A stretch of 64,000 bases of DNA from Paenibacillus silviterrae (GTDB lineage: Bacteria > Bacillota > Bacilli > Paenibacillales > NBRC-103111). The stretch lies in assembly GCF_030167925.1 (NCBI RefSeq), contig NZ_JASKUT010000002.1, forward strand, positions 248,001 through 312,000. Reading direction: 5' to 3'. The notes beneath the pieces are model-generated. The model was given only the letters and a program-made list of their open reading frames with translations, made no database searches and was not told the origin of the DNA. This document shows positions 18,446 through 27,232 of the stretch, one piece after another (within the stretch, counting starts at the first letter, position 1; every line of letters starts with the position of its first letter). A program made the position numbers and the translations under genes.

Positions 18446-19411
18446 ATGAACCGCTCATTATTGGATCCGTTATCTCCATTCGCCATTGGGGTCGATGTAG
18501 GCGGTACCAAGATTAACGCCGGAGTCATCAGCAGTAAGGGCGATGTGTTACATTCCTTCAGTTTAAGCACACTAGCTGGAGAGGTAAGTACTGCGCTTCG
18601 CATACAGGAGGCGGTACAAGGTCTCTTGACTGAAGCCTTGCAACATCGGCCGGATCTCCGTATCAAGGGGATCGGTGTAGGGACGGCAGGCCAGGTAGAT
18701 CGCAACGACGGGAGTATTCGCTTCTCTTCGGATCTCATTCCCGGTTACATGGGCACGCCGTTAAAGAAGCTGCTGGAGGATCGGTTTCAGCTTCCCGTAG
18801 AGGTTGACAACGATGTGAACGTGCTTGCATTGACGGAAAAGAAGCTTGGCGCAGGCAAGAACATACAAAACATGATTTGCCTGGCCGTAGGTACCGGTGT
18901 TGGCGGCGCGATTCTTGTGAATGGCCGTCTTGTACATGGGGCGTGGGGCGGAGCTGGAGAGCTTGGACATATGTCCGTCGACTTCAAGGGAGAAACCTGT
19001 ATCTGCGGGGGGATAGGTTGTCTGGAGCACTACGCGTCGGGCACCAGCATTGCGCGCCGTATGAGGGAGCGACTGGCGGCGGGCGGAACGCCGGAAGAGA
19101 GTATCGATACAAGGGAAGTCATTGCCCGTTGGTATGGTGGGGACCCTGTAGCTACTGAAATCATGCAGGACGCTCTCGCTGCGTTAGGTTCTGCCATCGC
19201 GACATTAATACACACTTTTAATACAGAGTTGATTGTCATTGGCGGTGGTGTAGCCGAGGCAGGAGAAGCCCTATTTGAAGGTTTACGGCAAGAGGTGGAC
19301 AAGAGAACGATGTCATCTCTGAGGCAAGGGGTAGAAATAAGACCCGCATACCGTGGCAATTGGGGCGGTATGATTGGGGCCGCTTTGCAAATTTGGGAAT
19401 ACAACGAGTAA
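18446..19411 (+). CDS. nanK: ROK-family kinase, probable N-acetylmannosamine kinase
   Basis: 321 residues. The ATG at 18446 lies 7 bases after GGAAGGAGGG; an ATG at 18440 is too close to it. ATP-binding motif 'IGVDVGGTKINAGVI' at the N-terminus, sugar-binding 'EVDNDVNVLAL', 'GTGVGGAILVNG', and the ROK zinc cluster with three Cys in 'CICGGIGCLEHYASG'. ROK kinases of nan operons phosphorylate N-acetylmannosamine before the NanE step. Glucokinase activity is possible on sequence alone, but position directly after nanA and nanE favours NanK. A terminator follows. A short copy of its C-terminal end lies about 130 bp downstream. Confidence 0.83.
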   Translation: MNRSLLDPLSPFAIGVDVGGTKINAGVISSKGDVLHSFSLSTLAGEVSTALRIQEAVQGLLTEALQHRPDLRIKGIGVGTAGQVDRNDGSIRFSSDLIPGYMGTPLKKLLEDRFQLPVEVDNDVNVLALTEKKLGAGKNIQNMICLAVGTGVGGAILVNGRLVHGAWGGAGELGHMSVDFKGETCICGGIGCLEHYASGTSIARRMRERLAAGGTPEESIDTREVIARWYGGDPVATEIMQDALAALGSAIATLIHTFNTELIVIGGGVAEAGEALFEGLRQEVDKRTMSSLRQGVEIRPAYRGNWGGMIGAALQIWEYNE

Positions 19412-19425
19412 ATAAAGAAGAAAAT

Positions 19426-19470
19426 ATCGTCCCGCGTGCAAAATGAAACTGCATCGGGGCGATTTTATTT
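19426..19470 (+). terminator. Rho-independent terminator of the nan operon
   Basis: ATCGTCCCGCGTGC pairs with GCATCGGGGCGAT (small bulge and G-U pair) around an A-rich loop, followed by TTTTATTTT. It lies 15 bp after the kinase stop. Confidence 0.75.
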
Positions 19471-19485
19471 TGATTCTCCTATTCA

Positions 19486-19513
19486 TTGCGTCCGGTCGAC
19501 ATTTTGCTACAAT
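19486..19513 (+). promoter_or_regulatory. Sigma-A-type promoter without a clear full-length gene
   Basis: TTGCGT at 19486-19491 and TACAAT at 19508-19513 are 16 bp apart, and TG at 19505-19506 makes an extended -10. It is followed by a weak ribosome site and the ROK-like remnant at 19536. It looks like the surviving promoter of a gene whose body is mostly gone. Confidence 0.45.
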
Positions 19514-19535
19514 AGAAAGAAAACGCAGGGAGAAA

Positions 19536-19589
19536 ATGATCAGCGGTATGTTTGGAGCTGCATTGCAGGTCTGGGAATATTCTGAATAA
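19536..19589 (+). pseudogene. Remnant of a second ROK kinase: C-terminal tail only
   Basis: The 17 codons read MISGMFGAALQVWEYSE then stop. They align with the last residues of the nanK-type kinase, 'GGMIGAALQIWEYNE', at 12 of 15 positions. The C-terminal Gly-Met-X-Gly-Ala-Ala helix is characteristic of ROK kinases. No other part of the fold is present upstream; 19412-19535 holds a terminator and a promoter. This is best read as a deletion relic of a second kinase gene. Codon choice differs at nearly every third position from the neighbouring kinase, so it is not a recent copy of that gene's end. Confidence 0.6.
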
Positions 19590-19694
19590 ATCTGAAGCCC
19601 TAGGGGTTTGAGTTCGTGAAAAAATATGACCATCTTGAACTATTCACGGATAGGCGACCGCTTCTGTTATTGTTTGAAAAGAACCAGTCATAAT

Positions 19695-19754
19695 AAAGAA
19701 GGGGATGTTCCTCCAAAGTAATATTTCTACTTTTGGGGCGACCCCTTCTTTTTT
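19695..19754 (+). terminator. Two-tier hairpin ending in a T tract, in the decayed stretch
   Basis: Outer arms AAAGAAGGGG and CCCCTTCTTTTTT and inner arms CCTCCAAAGTA and TACTTTTGGGG form a long nested hairpin. This could be a strong terminator or the folded remnant of a small mobile repeat. The ten bases GGGGATGTTC recur at 19872-19881, near another GGGGA...TCCCC pair. No open reading frame covers 19590-19940. Confidence 0.45.
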
Positions 19755-19943
19755 GGCTTTAATGTGCAGGTACGGATGTATTAATGATGGCACGATCATT
19801 TAGTCCTTTATCTCCTCAAAGGATGAAGGCATAGAAGTCAAAAAAAGGCCATATCCAAAAAGTAAAACGATGGGGATGTTCGGTTGTCTCCCCAAGGCGT
19901 AAGATAAAATAAGGTCTGTGTTTTTTATGAAAGGATGTAATGG

Positions 19944-20120
19944 ATGCATGAGCACGATATTGAGCACAGAACACTTGTCTCCTTACCACCAATTGAGAAA
20001 GGAATGTTGTATAACAAGCAAGAGTACTCTGGATGTCTAAGCACCGTTCCGAGTAGTGAGCAGCGTAAAGTTAATGAATCTCAATGGGAAATGAAAGATC
20101 TGGCGTTAATAATAAAGTGA
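19944..20120 (+). CDS. Hypothetical 58-residue protein
   Basis: An open frame of 58 codons starts at the ATG at 19944 with AAAGGA 8 bases upstream and ends 15 bp before the SGNH hydrolase gene. The protein begins MHEHDIEHRTLVSLPP and is hydrophilic, with one Cys and no membrane helix or recognisable motif. The good ribosome site and the tight spacing to the next gene favour a real small gene; lack of a family match and the decayed surroundings count against it. Confidence 0.3.
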   Translation: MHEHDIEHRTLVSLPPIEKGMLYNKQEYSGCLSTVPSSEQRKVNESQWEMKDLALIIK

Positions 20121-20135
20121 TGGAAGGACAAACCT

Positions 20136-20780
20136 ATGAAAAAAACGATCTTATGCTTTGGAGATTCCAATACTTGGGGCTATGATGCTGAAACGGATTC
20201 AAGGTTCGATGAAGAAACAAGGTGGACAGGTCTTCTGGCCAATCTTCTCGGCAGCTTTTATCGGGTTATAGAGGAGGGTCTTCCGGGAAGAACAAGCGTA
20301 TTCGAGGATCCTTTGTTTGAGGGTTTATCCGGGTTCAATTATATTTATCCGTGCATGATGTCTCATGCGCCTCTAGACATGGTCATCATTATGCTGGGGA
20401 CAAACGATACGAAGCAACGCTTCGGTGTAACTTCATACAATATCGCTCAAGGCATCACCAGACTTGCTGTGAAAGCAAAGGGAATTGCCGCAGGAAGAAA
20501 TGGGAAGACACCAGAGGTTCTTGTAGTTTGCCCGGCCCCAATAGGTCCGCAATACATAGACAGTAGAGTTGGTAGTGCCATGGGATTGAACTGCAGTGAA
20601 AAATCAGAAGAACTTTCGAGCCATTTGGCCGTTTTGCTTAAGGGCAGCGGCATTCATTTTGCTGATGCAAGGGATCAGGTTGCGATGAATGAAATTGATT
20701 ATATGCATTTGGATGCGGATGGACACCGAAAAATGGCTGATTTCATGCTGCATCAGGTGAAGCGAGACTCGCGGCAATAA
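20136..20780 (+). CDS. SGNH/GDSL-type hydrolase (probable carbohydrate esterase)
   Basis: 214 residues. Block I is 'CFGDSNTWGYD' with the nucleophile Ser in place, block III is 'IMLGTNDTK' with the oxyanion Asn, and block V is 'DYMHLDADGH' with the Asp and His. No signal peptide, so it acts in the cytoplasm. Similar SGNH enzymes remove acetyl groups from sugars or act as arylesterases. Being next to sialic-acid genes, removal of O-acetyl groups from imported sugars is plausible but unproven. It precedes the third two-component pair, separated from it by a large hairpin. Confidence 0.8.
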   Translation: MKKTILCFGDSNTWGYDAETDSRFDEETRWTGLLANLLGSFYRVIEEGLPGRTSVFEDPLFEGLSGFNYIYPCMMSHAPLDMVIIMLGTNDTKQRFGVTSYNIAQGITRLAVKAKGIAAGRNGKTPEVLVVCPAPIGPQYIDSRVGSAMGLNCSEKSEELSSHLAVLLKGSGIHFADARDQVAMNEIDYMHLDADGHRKMADFMLHQVKRDSRQ

Positions 20781-20847
20781 TAAGCCAGCAGCAATTCAAA
20801 TGGTTCCACTACCTAAATCCTAGAGTTATTGCCCATATAATATATGT

Positions 20848-20909
20848 TGAAGACCCCGATCAGACGATAACATGATAATCAGCATGTTCTGGCTCCAAGG
20901 GGCTCTTCA
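20848..20909. terminator. Large imperfect hairpin between the SGNH hydrolase and YesN genes
   Basis: Outer arms TGAAGACCCC and GGGGCTCTTCA and inner arms AACATG and CATGTT fold a 62-base element. There is no T tract on the plus strand. It may be a terminator, an RNA-processing site or a small intergenic repeat; no second copy was noticed in this window. Confidence 0.35.
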
Positions 20910-20970
20910 TCATTCTTCGCGCTGAATCCCGTAGTCCGATATTCGCAAACCTTGGTCAGGGGACGGATGT

Positions 20971-22536
20971 ATGTATAAAGTTCTAGTCGTAGACGATGAG
21001 AAAAATATTAGAGATCGATTAGTGAACTCATTTCCCTGGAACGAAACTGGATTTCAAGTGATAGGTTCTGCAGGAGATGGTTTGGAAGCGATGAATATAG
21101 TCAAACAATATGTTCCACACGTAGTAATGACGGATATACTTATGCCGGAATGGAATGGAATCGAGTTAGCAAAAGCAATACAGGCTTCATATCCTCAAAT
21201 TAAGATCCTCATTCTTTCCGCTTACGACGATTTTAAATACGCGCAAGATGCGATCCGGTATGGAGTAAAAGGATACTTATTGAAACCTCTCATGAAAGAG
21301 GATTTTACCAACGTTATGCATGGGATCGCGCTCGAACTGAAAAAGGACGAGTCGATTGCCAAAGATAAGATATCCGAAGCGGGTGCGCGCGAAGAGGCTT
21401 CGCTTATCGCTCTAATAAAAGGAGAACCTGTACATCAGCATCATACTCCATGGTTACACAACTACAAAAGAATTGCAGTTTGCTCGTTCGATAAACAATT
21501 CGAGAAAGACCAAGGATTGAGTATCCGGCAGTTCATCACGCAAATATCAGCGGAATTCTGGATGGAAAGCAGTACTCGCGTCTTGTTCTACGGCAACCAC
21601 TTAGTGTTATTCATTCATGATACCCGACCTATCAGCAAATATGAACTGAAGGGAAAATTCGAGAGGTTCTCTGATACTGTCAAAGAGTCGGTGATGTCGA
21701 GATACGGCAAACAATGCATGCTTTCCATCGGGATCGGGAGTATGGTGGAAGATCCAGGGCATATTTGCACTTCCTTTAATCAAGCGATATATTCGCTCAG
21801 CCAAAAGTTTTTCGATGAATTTGCTTCCGTCATTTTTTATCAGGATATCACTGTCTCTCATTCAGAAGAAAGCAGTAAAGAACAGTTAAACGAGCATCTT
21901 GGTGTCGTAATGAATCAATTGATTCAAACCATTTTATCTCAAAACAAGGGCGAAACCGCTCACCTTCTCCGGGACTTTTTTGATGCTGTGGAGCGGGGTA
22001 AACTACGTTTGGAGGAAGTCCAGATCACCTTCTCGGAGTTTATCCTCTCTTTACTGATGAAGGCAAAAGAAAGACGGCTTCAAGTAAGCGCTTTAGATAA
22101 GAAGCAAGCATTGCAACAGATTTACAGAGCGGAAACATTCGCCGATTTGAAGAAATGGATAAAAGTGACCTTGGAGACATTTCTGGACCATGCTAAAGTA
22201 CAGGGACCTACAGACGGGAATCGGTACGTACAACTTGCCAAACAGCATGTGCTTAGCTGCTTCAACGAAAAGATTACTTTAGAAATCATGGCTCAAAGGC
22301 TATATATTCATCCGTCCTACTTCAGTTCTATCTTCAAGAAAGAAACTGGACAAAATTTTATCGATTTCGTCAATGAAGTAAGGGTGTGGCAAGCGGTGGA
22401 GCTACTTCGGAAGAAAGATTGCAAAATAAAGGATATTTGTGCCGCAGTCGGGTTTCACAATTATTCCTATTTTATTAAGGTTTTCAAGAAAGTGACAGGG
22501 GCCAATCCTCTTGAGTTTAGGTCCGATCTTACTTGA
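20971..22536 (+). CDS. YesN-type response regulator, AraC family output
   Basis: 521 residues. Receiver domain with 'VLVVDDEKNIRDR', the phospho-acceptor Asp in 'HVVMTDILMPEWNG' and the Lys in 'YLLKPLMKED'. A long linker precedes the C-terminal AraC domain ('TLEIMAQRLYIHPSYFSSIF', 'IKDICAAVGFHNYSYFIKVF'). The kinase gene follows 21 bp later, so they form an operon. The likely target is the promoter at about 25.3 kb in front of the third importer and sialidase genes. Confidence 0.88.
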   Translation: MYKVLVVDDEKNIRDRLVNSFPWNETGFQVIGSAGDGLEAMNIVKQYVPHVVMTDILMPEWNGIELAKAIQASYPQIKILILSAYDDFKYAQDAIRYGVKGYLLKPLMKEDFTNVMHGIALELKKDESIAKDKISEAGAREEASLIALIKGEPVHQHHTPWLHNYKRIAVCSFDKQFEKDQGLSIRQFITQISAEFWMESSTRVLFYGNHLVLFIHDTRPISKYELKGKFERFSDTVKESVMSRYGKQCMLSIGIGSMVEDPGHICTSFNQAIYSLSQKFFDEFASVIFYQDITVSHSEESSKEQLNEHLGVVMNQLIQTILSQNKGETAHLLRDFFDAVERGKLRLEEVQITFSEFILSLLMKAKERRLQVSALDKKQALQQIYRAETFADLKKWIKVTLETFLDHAKVQGPTDGNRYVQLAKQHVLSCFNEKITLEIMAQRLYIHPSYFSSIFKKETGQNFIDFVNEVRVWQAVELLRKKDCKIKDICAAVGFHNYSYFIKVFKKVTGANPLEFRSDLT

Positions 22537-22557
22537 TATTACCGCGGGAGGCTGGTC

Positions 22558-25233
22558 ATGGCTCAAGTATTCCACCGGTTACAGAGAATCTCGTTCCGAA
22601 ACTTTCTCATGTTGGTTTCACTTGGGGCCGTGCTCCTATTGATGCTGCTATTAAGCAGCGTTTTCTTTTTTAAGATCAAGCATTTTATCGAGGAGAAGAA
22701 GCATTTTATTGTTACTACTAGAATGAATCAGCTTTCATTCGAAATTAATTCCAGCTTCAGTAACGTTTATTTCATGCTAAACAATGTACTATCAAATGAG
22801 AGACTTCTCGGCTATACACAAGGCTTGGGTAGTAGCAGTACAAGTATGCTGGAGAAATACATGTTGTCGATTCATTTTGAAAAATATTTACAAAGCCTCG
22901 TGCAAGAAAACGAACTCATTGATTCCATTCTGGTTGTGACGCCGCAAAGTCAGTTTAGTTCCGATCACACGTATTTGGACTTCGAACTTAACGGTATCAT
23001 GCTAAAAAGCGAACCGGATAAAGAATCCAATCTGGTTTTGCTTGGGGAGGCGTCCGAGAGGCTCGTTCCCCCAGAGGGAAACGAGCCCTCAATGGCATTG
23101 GCGCAGGCCATGCAGTCGTTGGACCAGCGGATGTTTTTTGCAGCAAACTTGACGAACCGCACCGGGGCCCATGAAGGAATTTTATTGATCCTGCTGAATA
23201 TGAACTATTTCAAGGAAAGTCTTCCTTATAACGATAACTTCACGCTATTCGACTCGAATGGCCATTTCATCTATAGAGGAAACCAGACCGATCAGGCTGC
23301 TAACGGGCTGGAAGAGCACGAGACGTCGATTCCTTTTCAAGATTTCCGGTTGCTTTATGTCGATCGAATGGACTTTTATCACGAACAGCTTTTCCTCATG
23401 ATCCGGCTGATTGCTGTTACCTGCTTACTGACGTTTGTAGTCGCCTTTGTTTCATCCCGCGTCATCTCGAGCAAGGTGCTCTATCCCGTATATAAATTAA
23501 TCACATTATTTCAATCGTACGATATCTCAAAGGACAACCTGAATTATTACACGGAGCTAACGACTCGAACTCGGCATTTACATTTAAGAGATCGCTTCCT
23601 TATTTATTTCATTACAACGATCCTGCTGCCGCTAATCGTATTCATGTCAATATTTTACTGGAAATCGTCACAAATCGTCGCCGATGACTTGCAGAAAGGT
23701 CATCAATCCCTGTTTGAAAAAACGTATAGTCTTCTTGAGAACGATATGAACCGGATCGAGGTACTTATGGCCCGCATCTCCATGGATAAAACCATTCAGG
23801 ACGACATTCTCTCGAATAATATGGATAAGCTGCAGAAAAACCTTCAAAACGAAAACTATTTCCTTGGACATAACCGGAGTACGATAAGTATTTATGATCC
23901 CTCTAATAAACTAATGTTCTCTAGTCGGTATAAGCAAGCAAAAAAAATGGATCCAGAGTTTTACGAGCGATTAAAATCGTCTGGAAGAGTGATCGGGTAT
24001 CACTTGACGAAGGACGATCATGGCAGTGTATCCATCGAGCTTGGAATGCCGATGATTCAATTGGATAAGTATCCGCAGGTCGCAGGCTACGTTACGGTTG
24101 AATTGGATAGCGGCTATGGTTCCAATTTGTATGCCGAGTTCAGGCAAAACGGCAGTGAAGGGTTTATTGTGGATCGGGATCAACGGATCATATCGCATCC
24201 GATTAGCGGTCAGGTCGGAACGATATTCGATTCAAACGCGCCTGATAACAAGAAATACTTTGTATATGTGAAAGACATTTCTGGGGTTCCATGGAAATTT
24301 ATATCTAGATATAATTACTCGGAAGTGCAGCGGCAAGTCGTCAACCTGTTTCTCAATGATTCATATATTCTATTTCTCATATTCCTTCTTATGCTATTGC
24401 TCTCATACTACATGTCGCAAAGGATGCTCACCCCGCTTGGTCGCTTAAATAGAATGCTAGGCGAATACGAGCTCGGGAGGGGCAGACAGTTGCTCTTCGA
24501 TCGAATGTCCGGAATCGAGGAGGTGGATTTGCTGGGTAGCAATTTTAACCGAATGATCCGCAGAATCGACGACCTCGTTCAAGAAACGCTAGTTGCAAGT
24601 CAAGAACGGATCAAGCTGGCGTATGAGAAGAAGGAAATTCAGATGATCGCCTTACAATCGCAAATCAATCCACACTTTCTTTACAACACATTGGACAATC
24701 TCCTTCATCTTGTTGAGATACATGAAACGGACAAAGCTGTCGACATGATAGGCTCGTTGAGCCGATTATTTCGTTATATCACAAATAGGGAACATATGAT
24801 CCGGATTCGCGAAGAGATCTCGTATGCCAAAACCTATGCAGGCATTATGTCTCAACGATACCACAACTTTCATTGCGTCTGGCATATTGACGATGAAGTG
24901 CTGGATTGCAAAACACTGAAGCTTATTTTGCAGCCAATTATTGAGAATGCTCTTCATCACGGGGCCCGAAAGGCGAGAAAACATGTAACCATAGAAATCT
25001 GGTGCTGCAAGGAAGGGGATTCCATCCGCCTTGTCGTCAAGGATGATGCGGCCGGAATGATGGAGGCAGAATTACAGGAAGTACGCGCCCGGCTCTCTGA
25101 TTCCGAGACCACAAAAGCGGGGATTTACAATGTGAACGCGCGGATCAAGCTCCATTTTGGCGAAGCTTACGGCTTGTACATTAACAGCATATACGGTGAA
25201 GGAACGATGGTGACGATTTTGCTTCCGGCATAA
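22558..25233 (+). CDS. YesM-type sensor histidine kinase with two tandem sensor modules
   Basis: 891 residues, about 300 more than a normal YesM kinase. Four membrane helices are visible, near residues 16-39, 277-303, 346-367 and 600-620. Residues 1-340 look like one complete sensor half (helix, extracytoplasmic domain, helix, short HAMP-like stretch). From 'RDRFLIYFITTILLPLIVFM' onward the protein reads like a full YesM kinase with its own extracytoplasmic domain, HAMP, phospho-acceptor 'LQSQINPHFLYNTLDNLLHL' and ATPase motifs 'QPIIENALHHG' and 'GIYNVNARIKLHFG'. The first extra module probably adds a second ligand input. It partners the upstream YesN protein and precedes the sialidase/importer operon. 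Confidence 0.86.
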   Translation: MAQVFHRLQRISFRNFLMLVSLGAVLLLMLLLSSVFFFKIKHFIEEKKHFIVTTRMNQLSFEINSSFSNVYFMLNNVLSNERLLGYTQGLGSSSTSMLEKYMLSIHFEKYLQSLVQENELIDSILVVTPQSQFSSDHTYLDFELNGIMLKSEPDKESNLVLLGEASERLVPPEGNEPSMALAQAMQSLDQRMFFAANLTNRTGAHEGILLILLNMNYFKESLPYNDNFTLFDSNGHFIYRGNQTDQAANGLEEHETSIPFQDFRLLYVDRMDFYHEQLFLMIRLIAVTCLLTFVVAFVSSRVISSKVLYPVYKLITLFQSYDISKDNLNYYTELTTRTRHLHLRDRFLIYFITTILLPLIVFMSIFYWKSSQIVADDLQKGHQSLFEKTYSLLENDMNRIEVLMARISMDKTIQDDILSNNMDKLQKNLQNENYFLGHNRSTISIYDPSNKLMFSSRYKQAKKMDPEFYERLKSSGRVIGYHLTKDDHGSVSIELGMPMIQLDKYPQVAGYVTVELDSGYGSNLYAEFRQNGSEGFIVDRDQRIISHPISGQVGTIFDSNAPDNKKYFVYVKDISGVPWKFISRYNYSEVQRQVVNLFLNDSYILFLIFLLMLLLSYYMSQRMLTPLGRLNRMLGEYELGRGRQLLFDRMSGIEEVDLLGSNFNRMIRRIDDLVQETLVASQERIKLAYEKKEIQMIALQSQINPHFLYNTLDNLLHLVEIHETDKAVDMIGSLSRLFRYITNREHMIRIREEISYAKTYAGIMSQRYHNFHCVWHIDDEVLDCKTLKLILQPIIENALHHGARKARKHVTIEIWCCKEGDSIRLVVKDDAAGMMEAELQEVRARLSDSETTKAGIYNVNARIKLHFGEAYGLYINSIYGEGTMVTILLPA

Positions 25234-25317
25234 CAACAAACGGCATGAAGAACAAATCATATTAAGATAATGCTATAACACCTGTAGATTGTTAAACTTT
25301 ATGATTATTATTTTTTT

Positions 25318-25342
25318 TATAATTACTTCGTAAGCGTTTTCC
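25318..25342 (+). promoter_or_regulatory. Putative -10 box and cre-like site upstream of the importer 3/sialidase operon
   Basis: TATAAT at 25318-25323 follows a T tract, with no -35 at the right distance, which suits an activator-dependent promoter. CGTAAGCGTTTTCC at 25329-25342 keeps the central TAAGCGTTTTC of a cre site with both end bases changed. The arrangement matches that upstream of the other importer operons. Confidence 0.45.
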
Positions 25343-25373
25343 TAAAATAACGAAAGGAGTTGATTACCTTATA

Positions 25374-26324
25374 ATGAACATCGGTCTACAGCGAACAGAA
25401 CAGCAAATTCTCAAGACCCGTAACAGCAACTGGATTCGCGCGAAAAAAATGAAAGCGCTATACCTCATGCTGCTGCTGCCGATGCTGCTGCTTTTTCTCT
25501 TCCACTATGTACCGATGTACGGCATCCTGGTAGCGTTCAAGAAATTTTCGCCGGGACTCGGAATTTGGGATAGCCAGTGGAACAATTTCGGGCATTTCAA
25601 AAGTTTATTTCGCGATACTCTCTTTTTACGGGCATTGAAGAACACGCTCATCATTAGTATTTTGAAGCTGATTGTGTCCTTTCCGGCTCCCATTGTGCTG
25701 GCAGTATTGCTCAATGAAGTGAAGCATGTTCTGTTTAAAAGAGTGGCTCAATCGGTTTCGTACTTGCCGCACTTTATGTCCTGGGTCATTCTCGGTTCCA
25801 TGGTGGCCGAGGTGCTCTCTCCCCAAAGGGGCATTATCAACTATATGATCCATTCACTGGGGGGACAGCCAATCAACTTTTTGTCGGACAAAGTTTTTTT
25901 TATACCGGTTCTAGTGCTGACGGATGTATGGAAAGAAATAGGCTGGGGGGCCATTATTTACTTGGCGGCCATTTCATCAATCAATCCGGATCTTTACGAA
26001 GCGGCAGATGTGGATGGAGCCGGACGATTCAAAAAGATGATTCATATTACTATCCCGTCGTTGATTCCGATGATCGTCATTTTATTTATTCTAAGCTTGG
26101 GCAATATTCTAAATGCAGGCTTTGACCAAATCCTCAACCTATATAATCCGCTTGTATACGAAGTAGCTGATATTATAGATACGTACGTTTATCGGAAAGG
26201 TCTTGAACAGTTCCAAATGGACTATGCAGCTGCTGTCGGATTGTTCAAAAATGTGGTAGGTGTAATTCTTATTTTGGGAGCGAATGCGATCATTCGCAGG
26301 CGAAGCGAACATGGCATTTGGTAG
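25374..26324 (+). CDS. ABC importer permease, LplB type (importer 3)
   Basis: 316 residues, about six membrane helices. The N-terminal motif 'MLLLFLFHYVPMYGILVAFK' is typical of LplB-type permeases of the complex-polysaccharide importers, and the EAA loop reads 'DLYEAADVDGAGRFKKMIHI' followed by 'TIPSL'. The ATG at 25374 is about 14 bases from AAAGGAG, an unusually wide gap, so initiation may be weak or start elsewhere. It pairs with the YtcP-type permease that follows. The operon continues with a binding protein, an esterase and a sialidase. Confidence 0.86.
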   Translation: MNIGLQRTEQQILKTRNSNWIRAKKMKALYLMLLLPMLLLFLFHYVPMYGILVAFKKFSPGLGIWDSQWNNFGHFKSLFRDTLFLRALKNTLIISILKLIVSFPAPIVLAVLLNEVKHVLFKRVAQSVSYLPHFMSWVILGSMVAEVLSPQRGIINYMIHSLGGQPINFLSDKVFFIPVLVLTDVWKEIGWGAIIYLAAISSINPDLYEAADVDGAGRFKKMIHITIPSLIPMIVILFILSLGNILNAGFDQILNLYNPLVYEVADIIDTYVYRKGLEQFQMDYAAAVGLFKNVVGVILILGANAIIRRRSEHGIW

Positions 26325-26339
26325 AAAGGAGGAACAACC

Positions 26340-27215
26340 TTGCGCAAAAAGCAGTTTTCTTTATTCGATCTTTTCAATGTTAGTTTGATTAGTCTATTTT
26401 CAATTGCCGTTATCTATCCGTTCTGGCAAACGTTCGTTCTCTCTTTCTCAAATGCCGACGATGCTTCTGCGCTTGGATTTCATATATGGCCCAGTCGGTG
26501 GGTTACAGACGCTTATCAATTCGTGTTTACATACCAGAATATCTTAGTAGCTTACCTGAACACCATCGTTCGAACTACATTTGGCACGTTGTTAATCGTC
26601 GCTTCTACCCTGCTCGTGGCTTACCCTCTATCCAAAAAGGATCTGCCCTTCCGAAATTTCTTCACCGCTTTTTTCTTGATTACGATGTTCTTCTCGGGGG
26701 GGTTGATTCCTAACTACTTATTGATCAAAAACTTGGGGCTGCTTGACAATCAGCTAGCGCTTATTTTGCCCGGTGCAGTCAATGTATTCTCAATTATTGT
26801 GATGCGCAACTATCTGATGACGATTGATAAAGGGTTGGAGGAGTCGGCGTTCATGGACGGGGCCGGTTATTTCAAGATTCTGACCCAAATCATGATCCCG
26901 CTGTCGAAGCCCGTGATTGCAACTGTTGCGTTATGGGCTGCTGTAGGGCATTGGAACGCGTGGTTCGACGCCATGATTTACATTCGGGATCCATCCAAGA
27001 CCGTGCTGCAAATGGTGGTCAGGCAAATGATGGTCGCCCTCGATTTGTCTCAGACGCAATTCGGCGGTGGTGGAGGGATGGCTAACGCCGATTTGCTTCT
27101 TAGCAACGTTCGTGCAGCAACCGTCATGATTTCCATTGGTCCTATAATTCTCGTGTACCCTTTCGCGCAAAAGTATTTTATTAAAGGGATTATGATTGGT
27201 TCGTTAAAAGGATAA
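26340..27215 (+). CDS. ABC importer permease, YtcP type (importer 3)
   Basis: 291 residues from a TTG start preceded by AAAGGAGG at 26326-26333. Six membrane helices; the EAA loop is 'GLEESAFMDGAGYFKILTQI' followed by 'MIPLSKP', and the C-terminus 'FIKGIMIGSLKG' is characteristic. It completes the membrane pore of importer 3. Confidence 0.87.
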   Translation: MRKKQFSLFDLFNVSLISLFSIAVIYPFWQTFVLSFSNADDASALGFHIWPSRWVTDAYQFVFTYQNILVAYLNTIVRTTFGTLLIVASTLLVAYPLSKKDLPFRNFFTAFFLITMFFSGGLIPNYLLIKNLGLLDNQLALILPGAVNVFSIIVMRNYLMTIDKGLEESAFMDGAGYFKILTQIMIPLSKPVIATVALWAAVGHWNAWFDAMIYIRDPSKTVLQMVVRQMMVALDLSQTQFGGGGGMANADLLLSNVRAATVMISIGPIILVYPFAQKYFIKGIMIGSLKG

Positions 27216-27232
27216 TTATAGGAGGTACTAAA

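Noticed and set aside
19590..19940. Insertion sequence between the nan operon and the SGNH gene
   Set aside because: No transposase-like frame, no clear terminal inverted repeats with target duplication; only hairpins and a ten-base repeat.
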